NCBI GenBank assembly: GCA_016808115.1
Contig: JAEQBH010004663.1
Coordinates: 430,919 to 494,918, forward strand
DNA: 64,000 nucleotides
Direction of reading: 5' to 3'
Source of the DNA: Tetrastigma voinierianum
Taxonomy: Eukaryota; Streptophyta; Magnoliopsida; Vitales; Vitaceae
Both the position numbers and the translations under genes were made by a program. Below, one piece after another: positions 1-10,079 of the stretch. How positions within the stretch are numbered: the stretch's first letter is position 1; every line of letters starts with the position of its first letter. A model generated the notes under the pieces. It saw nothing but the letters and a program-made list of their open reading frames with translations. It made no database searches and was not told where the DNA came from.

Positions 1-2782
1 AGCAGGGATGATTGGCATAAGGTGAAGAAGGAGAGTGGAGCATAAGGGAGGGGAGAGAGGAGCCAAAAACGGGTAGGAGGAAAGGTAAGAGGGGAGGAGA
101 AAAAAAGGAAGGAGGAAAGCAGGTAGGGAGAAAAAAAGAGGGAAGCCAAGAGAAGGGAGGAGCGAGAGGAGATTCGCGACCTGATTGCTGACCACCATCA
201 AATTCGGAGCCTACCATCTCTACCCCCTTGGAGCATAACGTTTCTACTCAACACTTAAACCACCGAATGGTCTCGATGGAAATTTCAAATGGCTGGATTT
301 TCGCATCGGTTATTTTTGCATTTCAAATCGGTTTTAGCATTGGTAAGTTCACAAGAGTCTGATTTCATTGTTTAACCGTTAGATCCTTCTATATTTCGAT
401 ACGTTTGAAATAATACATGATCTGCGCCAACGAACTATAAGATTTATATTCTTTGTAGATTCCATTTAAAAGTTATACTAGTTAGAACCAATAGTTATTG
501 ATTTTGTTTCAATTTCGAACGATTTTAGTGTAAGATTTTGATCATTGTTTTTAACCGTCAGATCGTTCTATATTTTGGATATGTTTGAAATAATACATAG
601 ATCTAGGTCATGAACGGTGCAGATTATATTTGTAGATTCCATTTGAAAGTTATACTAGTTAGAACCAATAGTTGTTGATTTTGTTTCAATTTCGAATCCA
701 TTTAGTGTAAGATTTTTGACTATTATTTTAAATCATCAGATCGTTTCTAATTTTGGGTATATTTATGATAAGACATAGATCAGACAAGAACGGTGAAGAT
801 TGGATTTGTGTTCCGAATGGTCATATATTTCAATACTAAACAGAAATTTTATATTTCGGGTTTTAAGATAAAAATCAAGTTTCTTCACCGTCCGTGGATT
901 TCATCAGAGGTCCGATCCCGCTTTGTCTATGGTGTGATCTTTCTGAAATTTGGAGAGATTCTTAACTCATAAATCTTCATTATGAATCACGTGAGACAGG
1001 ATTTCATTTCAAAATGTGAAATGTTGTCCGTGAATGCTATTCTAACTAGGAGATTTTTTTATTTTGTTTTAAGAAAATTTGTTACATTTAACATATGATT
1101 GATTTATACTCCTATTTAGAAATTTGTGTAGTTAATTTACTTAAGCCTAATAGGATTAATACCGATAGCATAAACTACCTTAGGTCCAACCCATTAGGTC
1201 CAACCTATTTACTTTAGGTTCAAACCTATTAATCCAAGTCTGAATATTTGAGTTTCATCAACTTCTTGGCCCAACCCATTAATCAAAGTTTCAAACATAT
1301 TTAAAGTTCATCAATTTGGTGCTCAAACTCATTAATCTAAAGCCCATCAAATTAGCCAACCTCATACCTGTTCACTAAATTTGACCCAAGCCTACTACAT
1401 AGGTCCAACTCCATCAAATTAGGTCCAACTCCATTAACTTAGACCCATCCATTTAAAGACAATACACATGATGACAACCTACTTGAGACATCCTATACTT
1501 TGGGAAGCTCACCCAATTAGGTCCAATTTATTAACTTAGACCCCATATTTAGAAGCCCAACATAATAGACTCAATGATATTTGTGTTCTGCCTCTACTCT
1601 GGTCACATTCCACTCTTAATTTATTCATAATTTATCATTTTCTAAAAAATAAAATAAAAACCAAAGTCTTCAAAAATCAATTTCTAAATTTTCATTTTTT
1701 CCTAGTTTTCAATTTCATTTATGTTTTTAATTTCAAAATAATATTTTTCTAATATCTCAAGATTCAGTATATCTAATTTAAAAAGTTTCAATTTCTCATA
1801 TTTTATATTTTATATTTTATTTATTTATTTATTTATTTTACTTATTGTATTTTACTGTTTTTTTTGTTTTGTTTGTTTTATTTTTATTTTATTTTCTCTT
1901 TCTTTTTCAAGTTTTCAATTCAAATTCAATTCCTCATTTTTCAATTTCACTTTATGTTTTCACTCAAATTTACAATTTCCCAATTTCAAAATTCAAAGTT
2001 GTCACAATTTCTAAATTCAATTCCCAATTTCTAATCATAAGCCTAATCCCAAACCCAATTATAAAATTCAAGTTTTTAATTTAAATATCTAATTTCCAAA
2101 TCTCAATCCAAAATTTTAAACTTCAAATTCATTTCAAATTCTAATTTCCAATATTTCAAATTACCAACTTCAAAATTTCAATTTCAAATCGGCTTCAAAA
2201 ATTCCAAACACGTGATTAATTTATGGGCCTATAAATCAGATCTATGGAGTTAATTTGTGACATACGAATGGGCCTTGTGGGGCTCGACATCTCATGTATA
2301 ATTTTAACAACACTCGAATTCTAATCTGTAACCAATTTCTCATTAAATGTGAATATTTCATATTTGTTATTACACTAACATTGTCTCTAATTAGTAGCAC
2401 TTTGGATATATCACCCAAGTACACATTTTTCTCATCTAATTTCGCTTATTCATATATTTATTATATTGTTATTACTTGTTTTTTATATCTACTGATTGAT
2501 TAGTCAAAAGTCGTATTTTCTCCAAACTTGTTTAGTAGAGACCTTTACGGCCTTGTTTGCTACTACTACTAATGTACCTTCCGGGAGTAACCCGACCAAC
2601 CCAGACTTTGCTTTCCTGCATCTGCCTTTTCTTATCAGGTATCACATTTAGGGTTTTTATTTTTTATTTTTTTTCCCTTTTAAAATAAAACAAAAATAAG
2701 TGGCGATCTAAACTGCTAAAATGGTTTTCCCAACACAAAAAGAAAGTTTCGCCATCGAGCATGTGATCAGAAAATGCACCAT
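1..2782 (+). mobile_element. LTR of Tat-lineage Ty3/gypsy copy 1 (left end off window)
   Basis: Bases 1-590 match 55800-56385 almost word for word, including a purine-rich stretch at 28-175. Bases 1840-2782 match 27656-28665 and, less well, 62540-63215. The alignment with 55741-56385 implies that only about 57 bp of the LTR lie outside the window, giving an LTR of about 2.85 kb. Its middle (1150-1560) holds imperfect repeats of a TAGGTCCAACC-like word, and 1600-2240 is AT-rich. The right end is set by the primer-binding site that follows. No coding content is credible here. Confidence 0.75.
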
Positions 2783-2786
2783 TAAA

Positions 2787-2804
2787 TGGCGATCTACGGG
2801 ACAT
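2787..2804 (+). other. Primer-binding site, Tat copy 1
   Basis: The run TGGCGATCTACGGGACA sits just after the LTR end. It matches the TGGCGACTC-type primer-binding site that follows LTRs in Tat elements, with a few substitutions. The equivalent site in copy 2 is at 28668-28686. Confidence 0.55.
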
Positions 2805-3361
2805 GGAGGCTGGCTCGAATACAAATCGGGGAAAATGTGGCTTTTGATTAGTTGATTGATAGATATCTCATTTTTGTGTTTTTTTTGGTATACTTTGATT
2901 ATTAGCATTTGAGAGTTTTGATTTACTGACTGTACTTTCACATGCTTTTGTATTGCTGCACCATTAATATCGGCTGTCGACATCCTCATTGATTCTTCAT
3001 AATCTAGCTATGTCACTTGAGCCATGGTTCAAGAGTATATTCATCTTGTCCATCTTATATTTATGCTTAGATCAGGTGTGAGATATGAATGATATACTCA
3101 GGCTTATGATCGACCGCCGATGACTACCCATCTCTCGCTGACTCATGTGAATACACATTTATCCCCTTATCTCAAACTCCCAAGATCTACCGACTACGCG
3201 GTCTCATTGCAGATCGATATGGATCGAGACTTGTTGCTCCTTGTTCGCTTCTTCAACCTAACTAATGATTAGAGTAAGGTCTAATGATGGCTATACTTTA
3301 TTCGGGGAGCATTCCAGGTTATTGACGTATTGACGAGGAGTCCGATCTTGAAGTCTTTAGG
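2805..3361 (+). mobile_element. Untranslated leader of Tat copy 1, first part
   Basis: This noncoding stretch aligns with 28687-29192 and then with 30533-30600 of Tat copy 2, so it is the internal leader between PBS and gag. The solo LTR that splits copy 2 is absent here: the words flanking that insertion are contiguous near 3290-3300. The leader breaks at about 3362, where a Tekay-type LTR has inserted, and resumes at about 6772. Confidence 0.65.
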
Positions 3362-3632
3362 ACAGAATGACCCGCACTAAATAATACGAAGTTTTGACCA
3401 AGTTTGACCAAGTCAATTCATGCTTGACCAAGTCAATGTTTCGACTCTTTTATGAGGAATATTTTGCAAGTAACTAAGCGCACCATTTCGTAGCCTAGTC
3501 GATACGAGTTCATGGATTTCAAGGAACGTCAATCCGACTTACGATGTTACTTTAATTATTAAGCTCAATAAAGAAGACTTTATCATGTTCCAAGTTCTGT
3601 CAGATTTTACCCGAAAGCCGAATCTCAGACCC

Positions 3633-3640
3633 TATATAAA
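3633..3640 (+). promoter_or_regulatory. TATA box of the Tekay-type LTR
   Basis: TATATAAA lies about 270 bp into the LTR. The same box occurs at the equivalent place in the two minus-strand LTRs (complement at 38585-38592 and 44048-44055), which supports it as the retrotransposon promoter. Confidence 0.55.
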
Positions 3641-4624
3641 ACATGTTTGGGGGATGCCAAATGAAACCCTAGCCCCCAAGACACCTCGAGCTCCAAAACC
3701 CTAGGAAAAAAAAAGCCCCAAACCGGGAACCAAGTCGGGCTTGCTCATTTGGCAGCCGTGAGAGATCGGGAACACTGCACGAGGCACCACCTACGGCCAC
3801 CGGCGACATGTGCCTACTAGAAGGTGCGCACATCCGCATCATCTCGCCGGGTGTAATTTCACTAAGAACCGCCGACACGCCGATCCGCCGGCAAAGCGCA
3901 TGCGGGCGGCGGCGGCCAATCGTGGGTAACCGCATTTCGTGATTTTCCGCCATTTCCGCCACCTCTGCCACCCCATAGCTCCTTTCCACTATTTGGACCC
4001 CTCGAACTCATTTTTCGTGGTCCCTTTGGCAGATTCCTCACCGTTTGAAAGACATACAAACAAAGCTTCTGTACGATGGTCGATCGAAGCCCAATCACCA
4101 CAATATCATGGACCAAGGTAATGGTACCGATGAGTTCCTAGTCTCTTGGCTTTCCATTGATATGTTGTTTGTAAATTTCGACATCGCCGTATGTGCTTTC
4201 ATTTTTGCGTTGTTTCGTAATTACTCGACAAGTCGAGACTAAATAGAGTACCAATTGGTCAAATTTGAAAACAAGTCGTATTAGTTGAAATCGGGATGTT
4301 TTAGGAATTATCGATTCGCTCACTTCGAGAAATTAGTCTTATGAAAAGCCCCAATTTGTGTATCGCCTATAAAAGATGACCTGTGAATCTGACCTCGTCT
4401 GAATTCAATTGATGGTTTCATAGTTCTAATTTATTCAAGACCTTCTAGGGCATCCTAAGGTTGTCGTTCAGCTTATTAGAGCCTGGCTGAGTTTTATCTA
4501 GACATGTGCACTCACGCTGCCGGAGACGATCCCGCAGGGAGCAGACTGAAAGGCCTATAGTCCGTGGAGGGTTTATATGTTTTAAATGAGTCGGGTTATT
4601 ATATTGATATATCTATTGTGATTA

Positions 4625-4631
<7 letters not shown>

Positions 4632-4666
<35 letters not shown>

Positions 4667-4677
4667 AAGTATATATG

Positions 4678-4744
<67 letters not shown>
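4632..4744. repeat. (TA)n microsatellite, two blocks
   Basis: Two nearly pure TA runs (about 4632-4662 and 4680-4744) are separated by a short unique spacer. They lie inside the solo LTR. Tyr/Ile-repeat open frames across them are artefacts. Confidence 0.95.
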
Positions 4745-4745
<1 letters not shown>

Positions 4746-5199
4746 TGCTTTGATCAAAATGGTTGGTTGCATACAAATGTGATTATCGGGTCTTATATAA
4801 AACAAGCACATTTCATGTGAATTTGTCAATATTTTAACTGCTTGGAAGTCAGACCGAAGTTCGTGGGATGAGTCTGTATATTATATTTTAAGTATGACTG
4901 TTTGAACTCTAAAAATATTTGTTTCATGAAATGATTTTGAATATATGTGTTTAAAATTGGTTAAGGAATATGGTCATTGAGGTATTTCAAATTTCGCTTG
5001 AATTGATGAATTAAAGATCTTCAATGTAGTTGATTTGTCAGGGAGTAAATTCATAAATTCTAACTTAAGATACAAGGACGCTGGGAAAGTATGAGTAAGG
5101 ATATCGTGTCGAGGTTATACAGATGCACCATATTGAATGTAGAGATCGGGTCTCGCATTTATATCATATTACGAGATTGCCACTGTCGTGAGGTCAGTT

Positions 5200-5770
5200 C
5201 ATCCAACTACATATATTATTTCCATCATCGTGGAGGCTCCGTGGTTACCCACGGCTCGATAATCGAAGGCCACTGGTATCGGGAGGTCAAGTTACATCCA
5301 ACTGGCCAGATATTATTTCCAGACACAGAGGCTCCAAGCCACTCGACCTGGGCTTCGATATTGAGTTTGCCACTGTCGGAGGTCGGGTTACATCCAACTA
5401 CTATATATTATCTTAATACCGTGAGGCTCAAGCCATCCGACTAGCTTGGATATTGAGCTCGTCACTGTCGCGAGTACGGCTTACATCCAACTAAGATATA
5501 TATATTATTATTTCATCACGTGAGGCTCAAGCCAATTCGACGGTTCGATATTGAGTTTGCCACTACAAGCCTTGAGGTTGGTTACATCCAAATGGTTATA
5601 TATATTATTATTTCCACGCACTATGGAGGCTCAAGCCATCCGACTATTGATATCAACAGTCACACTTATGTCGTGGAGGTTGGTTCATCCAACTATTATA
5701 TATTATTTCTGAATTCATCGCGGAGGCTCGGCTTACCTACTCGCTCATCATCATAGTTTCACCACGACAT
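5200..5770 (+). repeat. Tandem array, ~97-bp unit, about 6 copies
   Basis: The word CATCCAAC or a near variant recurs at 5200, 5295, 5391, 5484, 5585 and 5686, a spacing of 93-101 bp. It is followed by an AT-rich segment, GAGGCTCAAGCC and ATTGAGTTTGCCACT-like words. The array lies mid-LTR, where the other Tekay LTRs carry a different 38-bp array. Confidence 0.8.
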
Positions 5771-6517
5771 TCTTCGATGTCGGTGTCTTGAGGTGGGGCG
5801 GTCTTACCCGCTTATGATGGCATATGGTGATGAAGTACATTTGTTGAGTTCGGAGTAAAGGTGTAACCACAGTTCAATAGTTGTCACATCGTGAGGCCTA
5901 CTACCACTCTTAAGATGGGTATGTGGTAATGGATCGCTTGCTGATTTTCTAAATATGGTATAACTATTTTAATACGCATGGTTTCGTGCATTTACGGTTA
6001 TTTTATCACTCTGGATTGCCATACATGCTCAGGCTTGGCTTTATGTCAGGTAATGTCGCATTATGTTTTTCTTCTTTAACATCATGGTTTCGCCAATTTG
6101 TCGAAAGTATGATCCGTGATACGTTGACTCAAAAGTCGGGTTTTCATGGAAATGTTTCTAAACAGGGAACTTTACAAAGAGTGAATGGAAGGTTTTGAGA
6201 GGTGAACCATTGAAAATATAAAAATGTTATTTTTCCTTATAAACTATGCCACCCACTCAGACACTTATTATCTCACATTATTGTTTTAAATCAGTTCCTC
6301 AGTCCGCATTAGCCTTCGTATGGCCTATTCAAGCACCGGTGATTGACAAGCCGCTTCCCGCCTCAATACCGGGCCGTGACTTCCATCACATTTATCTATT
6401 TTGTGTTTGTCAGGACGGGGAATTTATTCATTTCTACTATGATTCTAAACTACAATACTCTTAACGCTCCGATATTCAGATTAACTTTTACTTAGACCTC
6501 ATTTATAATTGTTGCGG

Positions 6518-6520
<3 letters not shown>

Positions 6521-6549
<29 letters not shown>

Positions 6550-6555
6550 GCAGAA

Positions 6556-6615
<60 letters not shown>
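6521..6615. repeat. (TA)n microsatellite near LTR end
   Basis: Two TA runs flank a short GCAGAAAGAGA spacer. The tract sits at the same place near the LTR 3' end as the tracts at 36560-36640 and 41657-41732 in the other family members. Confidence 0.95.
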
Positions 6616-6623
<8 letters not shown>

Positions 6624-6771
6624 AATCGGGTATTAAATTAATACACGGTGTGTTACCCTTCCTATATGGGTCCCACCTCCAGATCTTCCTAGATTAATAT
6701 ACAATAGCTGGGACTTCACTATGCGGGACCACCCGGGAAATCCTAGGAGGGTATCCTGCCCGTCCCTGGTC

Positions 6772-7636
6772 ATGTATATAGCCCAGAGATAGATTTGTGA
6801 TACTCAGACGGCCAAAGCAGTGCTCTTCAGGTTAGGATTTATTAGGTTTTTCTGATGCACCCACATATTCACTATACACTTACTTTATTCCCCAGTGCCG
6901 AGAGTGTGAGAGAGCCTTTCACCATAGGTCGCCTCCCCTCGGGATGTCGAGGAAGTGCATGCGTGAGGTGATGGCCACTCGCATGGAAGCGCCCGTCAAT
7001 TTCGAAGACGTAAAGGAGGTCATGCATCAACGAGGTACGATCGCTCCTACTAGTGGACCCTTCAAAAGCCCACTTTTTTTGCCACCTCGACCATAGGTCG
7101 AGCTTAAATCTCATTGATTAGGACTCTCATTCTACACGCGGGTGCATCTGTGAGCCTTCTAGGCCTGCTTAGCCAAGATATGGATCCAAATTTCTCCATC
7201 AGGGTTTCTCGAGGGTATACGAGATCGACCGAGTATCAGCTTCAGCCAAGCAATTTTGTGCATAGTCATGCATGTGTGGAGGTGATGGCCACCTTGCATG
7301 GAAGCGCCCACTAAGACGCAGGAGGTCAGGGTACCATCGAGGGCACAATCGCTCTCCCGCTAGGGGACCCTTTAAAAGACTACCTTACCCTCATTTTTTG
7401 CAGCCACCATCGACCTTCTCAGTTTCGAAGCCAGATCCTACCGATTAGGACTCCATCCTACACGTGCGGTGCATCTATGAGCCTCGTATCGCTTGTCAAG
7501 ATACATGGATCCGCATTCCTCTATTATTTTGGTTTCTCCTCTAGTATATAGAGATCGATCGTAGTATCGAGCTTCAGTGGGGCAATTTTGTGCATGCTGG
7601 ATGGATTGTTGTCATTGCTCGTGATACGAAAGTGTC
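6772..7636 (+). mobile_element. Leader of Tat copy 1, second part, with internal tandem duplication
   Basis: This resumes the alignment with Tat copy 2 (30600-31105). A segment present once in copy 2 (30782-31105) is present twice here: 6956-7268 and 7269-7597, each starting with TGCATG and GAGGTGATGGCCAC and ending near CAATTTTGTGCAT. The two copies have clearly diverged. No open frame spans the region. After about 7600 the sequence passes directly into integrase, so gag, protease and RT have been lost. Confidence 0.65.
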
Positions 7637-8228
7637 AGATGCATTGAGATCTCATACACGTTCCACCATCAGAGTTGCATGCATTGACTTCACCTTAGCC
7701 TTTTTCAGTATGGGGCATAGATATTATTGGGAAGATTTCGCTGAAGTCTTCTAGTGGTCATGAGTTCATTCTAGTCGCTATTGATTATTTCACGAAGTGG
7801 GTGGAGGCCACTTCTTATGCAAAGCTAAATGCGGCCAAAGTGGCCACCTTTATCGATTGCAATATCATTCAAGTAGACATGGGGTTCTCGCTGTTGATAT
7901 CTATTGAGGTGTGCATTCGAAAAGGAGGTTGACACTTTGTTACAGAGATATGATGTTCAGCACCATAGGTCCTCTACGTACAGGCCGCAGACTAATGGAG
8001 CAGTAGAGGCAAAGAAATAAAAAAACATTAAGAGGGATTTCGAGGAAGATGGTCGAGACTTCGTGATCGGGTCGAAAAGCCTCGCATTGTGGGGGCTTAA
8101 TGCACTTTTTCACACTCTACAAGAGCCACACCTTATTCTCTAAGATATGGTATGGAGGCAAATACACTAATGAGATAGAGACGGGATTCAGAGCAACACT
8201 AGAGCAAATAGATATCTCGAGATGCAGT
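7637..8228 (+). pseudogene. pol: Tat integrase fragment
   Basis: A broken integrase piece that parallels 54160-54760 of Tat copy 2. Visible blocks are the end of the zinc-binding region (IHVPPSELHA-like near 7660), the catalytic-core start WGIDIIGKIS (7710-7740), IDYFTKWVEATSYA (about 7780-7820) and, near 7980, a segment equivalent to the conserved TNGAVEA block. The second Asp segment is mutated, several stops interrupt it, and the match ends near 8228 before the C-terminal domain. Integrase joins retroelement cDNA to host DNA; this copy cannot be functional. The adjoining leader shows it lies in a deletion derivative. Confidence 0.75.
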
Positions 8229-8784
8229 GTGGGACTCCTACCCGACCGATCTGCCATGGGATTCGAACCAGTCCGGATGCCACTAAAATCACTCAAAATT
8301 ATATCTTGCTAAGCTATTACAAAATCGGGCAAGCCCATAAACATTTATATTTAACAAATACATTTACAATGAAGGCATTCGCTCTTTTCAAAATGATTTA
8401 CAAAAATGATGTTCGTGAGTTCAAAATTGTTTTACATAATATCGATATCCAAAAGAAAACATGAAATGGATGCACATGTCGGCGCATACTCTGAAATTTC
8501 CTTCTTTATGACTCGACGCTCCTCGATCTTGGGTCCGTGATGAATACACATTTGAGCAATAATTATAGTAGAATTTAGCACATCCAAATCACAATTTACC
8601 CACATTCGGCATAAGGATAGGTACTTTTAATCTCTTGTGTGTTTTTAGACTTGTGCGTTTTTCGTGCCCAGAACATAAATGTATAAGGATTTATGTCCGG
8701 AAGCCAATACGGGTTAATCGAGGATGCGGTGAACACCGATGAAGTCTCGAATGCCAAGAATGCCAGAAAAGCACCGGGAATCAA
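8229..8784. other. Unassigned AT-rich stretch
   Basis: No coding signal was found. It lies between the Tat integrase break and the first clear Athila LTR signal. The later part (8465-8784) could belong to the Athila LTR U3 region, since only one LTR of that element is present and its start cannot be fixed. A possible pol III box pair lies at 8257-8318. Confidence 0.4.
8257..8318 (-). promoter_or_regulatory. Possible pol III A/B boxes (SINE-like)
   Basis: The complement of 8257-8268 reads GGTTCGAATCCC, a perfect B-box/T-loop word. About 47 nt upstream on the same strand is TAGCTTAGCAAG, which resembles an A box. There is no cloverleaf, poly(A) tail or target duplication that I can point to, so this may be chance or a SINE relic. 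Confidence 0.25.
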
Positions 8785-8940
8785 GTGTACCTAAGACATC
8801 ATTTATGTGTACCCCAGACACTCAATAAGAAGTGGCAGAGAAGTGTACCTAAGAGCACCCAAAATGTGTACCCCCAGACACTCGATCAAGAAATGGGCAA
8901 GAGAGAAAAGTGTACCTTACACCACATTAAAGTGTACCTA
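8785..8940 (+). repeat. GTACC-motif array in Athila LTR
   Basis: GTACC occurs six times, at about 8787, 8809, 8844, 8867, 8912 and 8933, in alternating contexts AAGTGTACCTAAGA and ATGTGTACCCCCAGACACTC. It lies 100-250 bp upstream of the TATA box. Related blocks occur at 16600-16700, 45524-45625 and 48985-49090. Confidence 0.75.
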
Positions 8941-9034
8941 TTACAAAGGAAAAGTGCTGAATGGCGTAAATGTGATCCTAACGCAGGGGCATACTTGTCA
9001 ATCATCCTTGAGCACGAGATGAGATGGAAAGGAG

Positions 9035-9041
9035 TATAAAA
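9035..9041 (+). promoter_or_regulatory. TATA box of Athila LTR
   Basis: TATAAAA in the context GGAGTATAAAAGCAAGAG is followed by an A/G-rich leader. It is a good core promoter candidate, with transcription expected to start about 30 bp downstream. Confidence 0.5.
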
Positions 9042-9923
9042 GCAAGAGAAAAGAGGATGAGGCGCTTAATTTCTAGGTTAGGTTTTCAGAAGAGGAGTTT
9101 CTCTCCATAGTTTCTTTGCAGGTTGAATTCTAGAGATCCGCACAAGATTCTTCCATTTTCGTGTTTTTACCATTCAAGCACTAGAATCTTTCAGCCAGAA
9201 CAATCGGGTTTGTTTTCCATTATAGTATTTCACACCACATTCCTAGATTTTGTAACCGAATTCTCGATTTTCTGGCATTGTTTTTTATGGGATTAACATC
9301 ACTTCAATTATAAATCGCTCTTATAAGTTCCATGGATTTCTTAAACCCTTAATGCCGGGATCTAAGGTGAAACTCACTCGATCAAAGTATCAATCTCAAT
9401 TCTTCTTCGAGTTTCAATGGATCAAGCGATGTTATTCACTTGTGCAATGAATTATGAAAAACCCTTAGTTTGGCATATTCTCAACGCAGAACGAGATCAC
9501 TTGGCACTACTTCGATTACAAAATGCAAACTAAAGGTTCGTAGCACGGGGGAACAAGTGATCAACATTATTCAATCATCCTTCTTTCAAAAGAGCGTTTA
9601 AAGATAAATCTTCCATCAAAGACCATTTATCAATGGTTCCTAGATGAGCAAATAAGAGGTGGATTTATTCGTCGGTGAGAACTGCTAAATAAAAAGATTC
9701 GCCTTCTATTTTTCTAAAACATTCAAATCAATCAATCACTTGATCAAACAACACAACCCTACAATTTCCCTTAATTTACACTTTTGTGGAGAATAGCTCT
9801 GCTCGTCAATAAAATTAGACCACTCCCTGTGGAAATGACCTGTGGAATACCACAAGATACAATGCCGACAACCGCGGATTCCTACGCCGGGAATGTAATT
9901 AGCATACCAATTAGACGGCGATT

Positions 9924-9940
9924 TCGCGCCGCCGCCGTGA
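9924..9940 (+). other. Primer-binding site, Athila type
   Basis: CGCGCCGCCGCCGTGAG closely resembles the TGGCGCCGTTGCCGGGGA site of Athila elements, known to pair with a tRNA 3' end. It marks the start of the internal region. Confidence 0.6.
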
Positions 9941-10079
9941 GTGCGACTAACCACGTTGATCCGAGAGTGGCTAGAGGTAATTTGCAATTGCATTGCAACC
10001 GGTGACGCTTCATTTTTCTTTTATTTTTATTTTGTTTTTAGTGAGAAATCTCGCGTGTTTCGACGGCGGTTGGGAGGTA

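Larger units (their letters stand above)
3362..6771 (+). mobile_element. Solo LTR of a Tekay/Del-type element, plus orientation
   Basis: The first 370 bp match the reverse complement of the LTR starts at 38889 and 44357 (GACCAAGTTTGACC runs, a TATA region, then ATGCCAA and GAAACCCTAGCCCC-like words). The last 150 bp match the reverse complement of 41515-41660, including a closing (TA)n tract and GTATTAAATTAATAC. No internal region or second LTR follows, and the Tat leader resumes directly after it, so this is a solo LTR of about 3.4 kb. Terminal bases and the target duplication are too decayed to fix exactly. Purine-poor open frames around 3669-4116 are not credible genes. Confidence 0.75.
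8785..9912 (+). mobile_element. 5' LTR of Athila-lineage element (limits approximate)
   Basis: The segment carries promoter-like features (six GTACC words, a TATA box at 9035) and ends just before an Athila-type primer-binding site. A phrase close to the Athila LTR tail (CCTGTGGAAATGACC, 9828-9842) lies near its 3' end. The start is uncertain because no second LTR is available for comparison. Confidence 0.55.

Noticed and set aside
4564..4829. ORFs made of Tyr-Ile repeats
   Set aside because: They are translations of (TA)n microsatellites. The same applies at 36551-36802 and 62748-63038.
8257..8318. A tRNA gene on the minus strand
   Set aside because: Only the B-box word is perfect. No acceptor stem pairing or anticodon arm could be built, so it is listed only as a possible pol III box pair.
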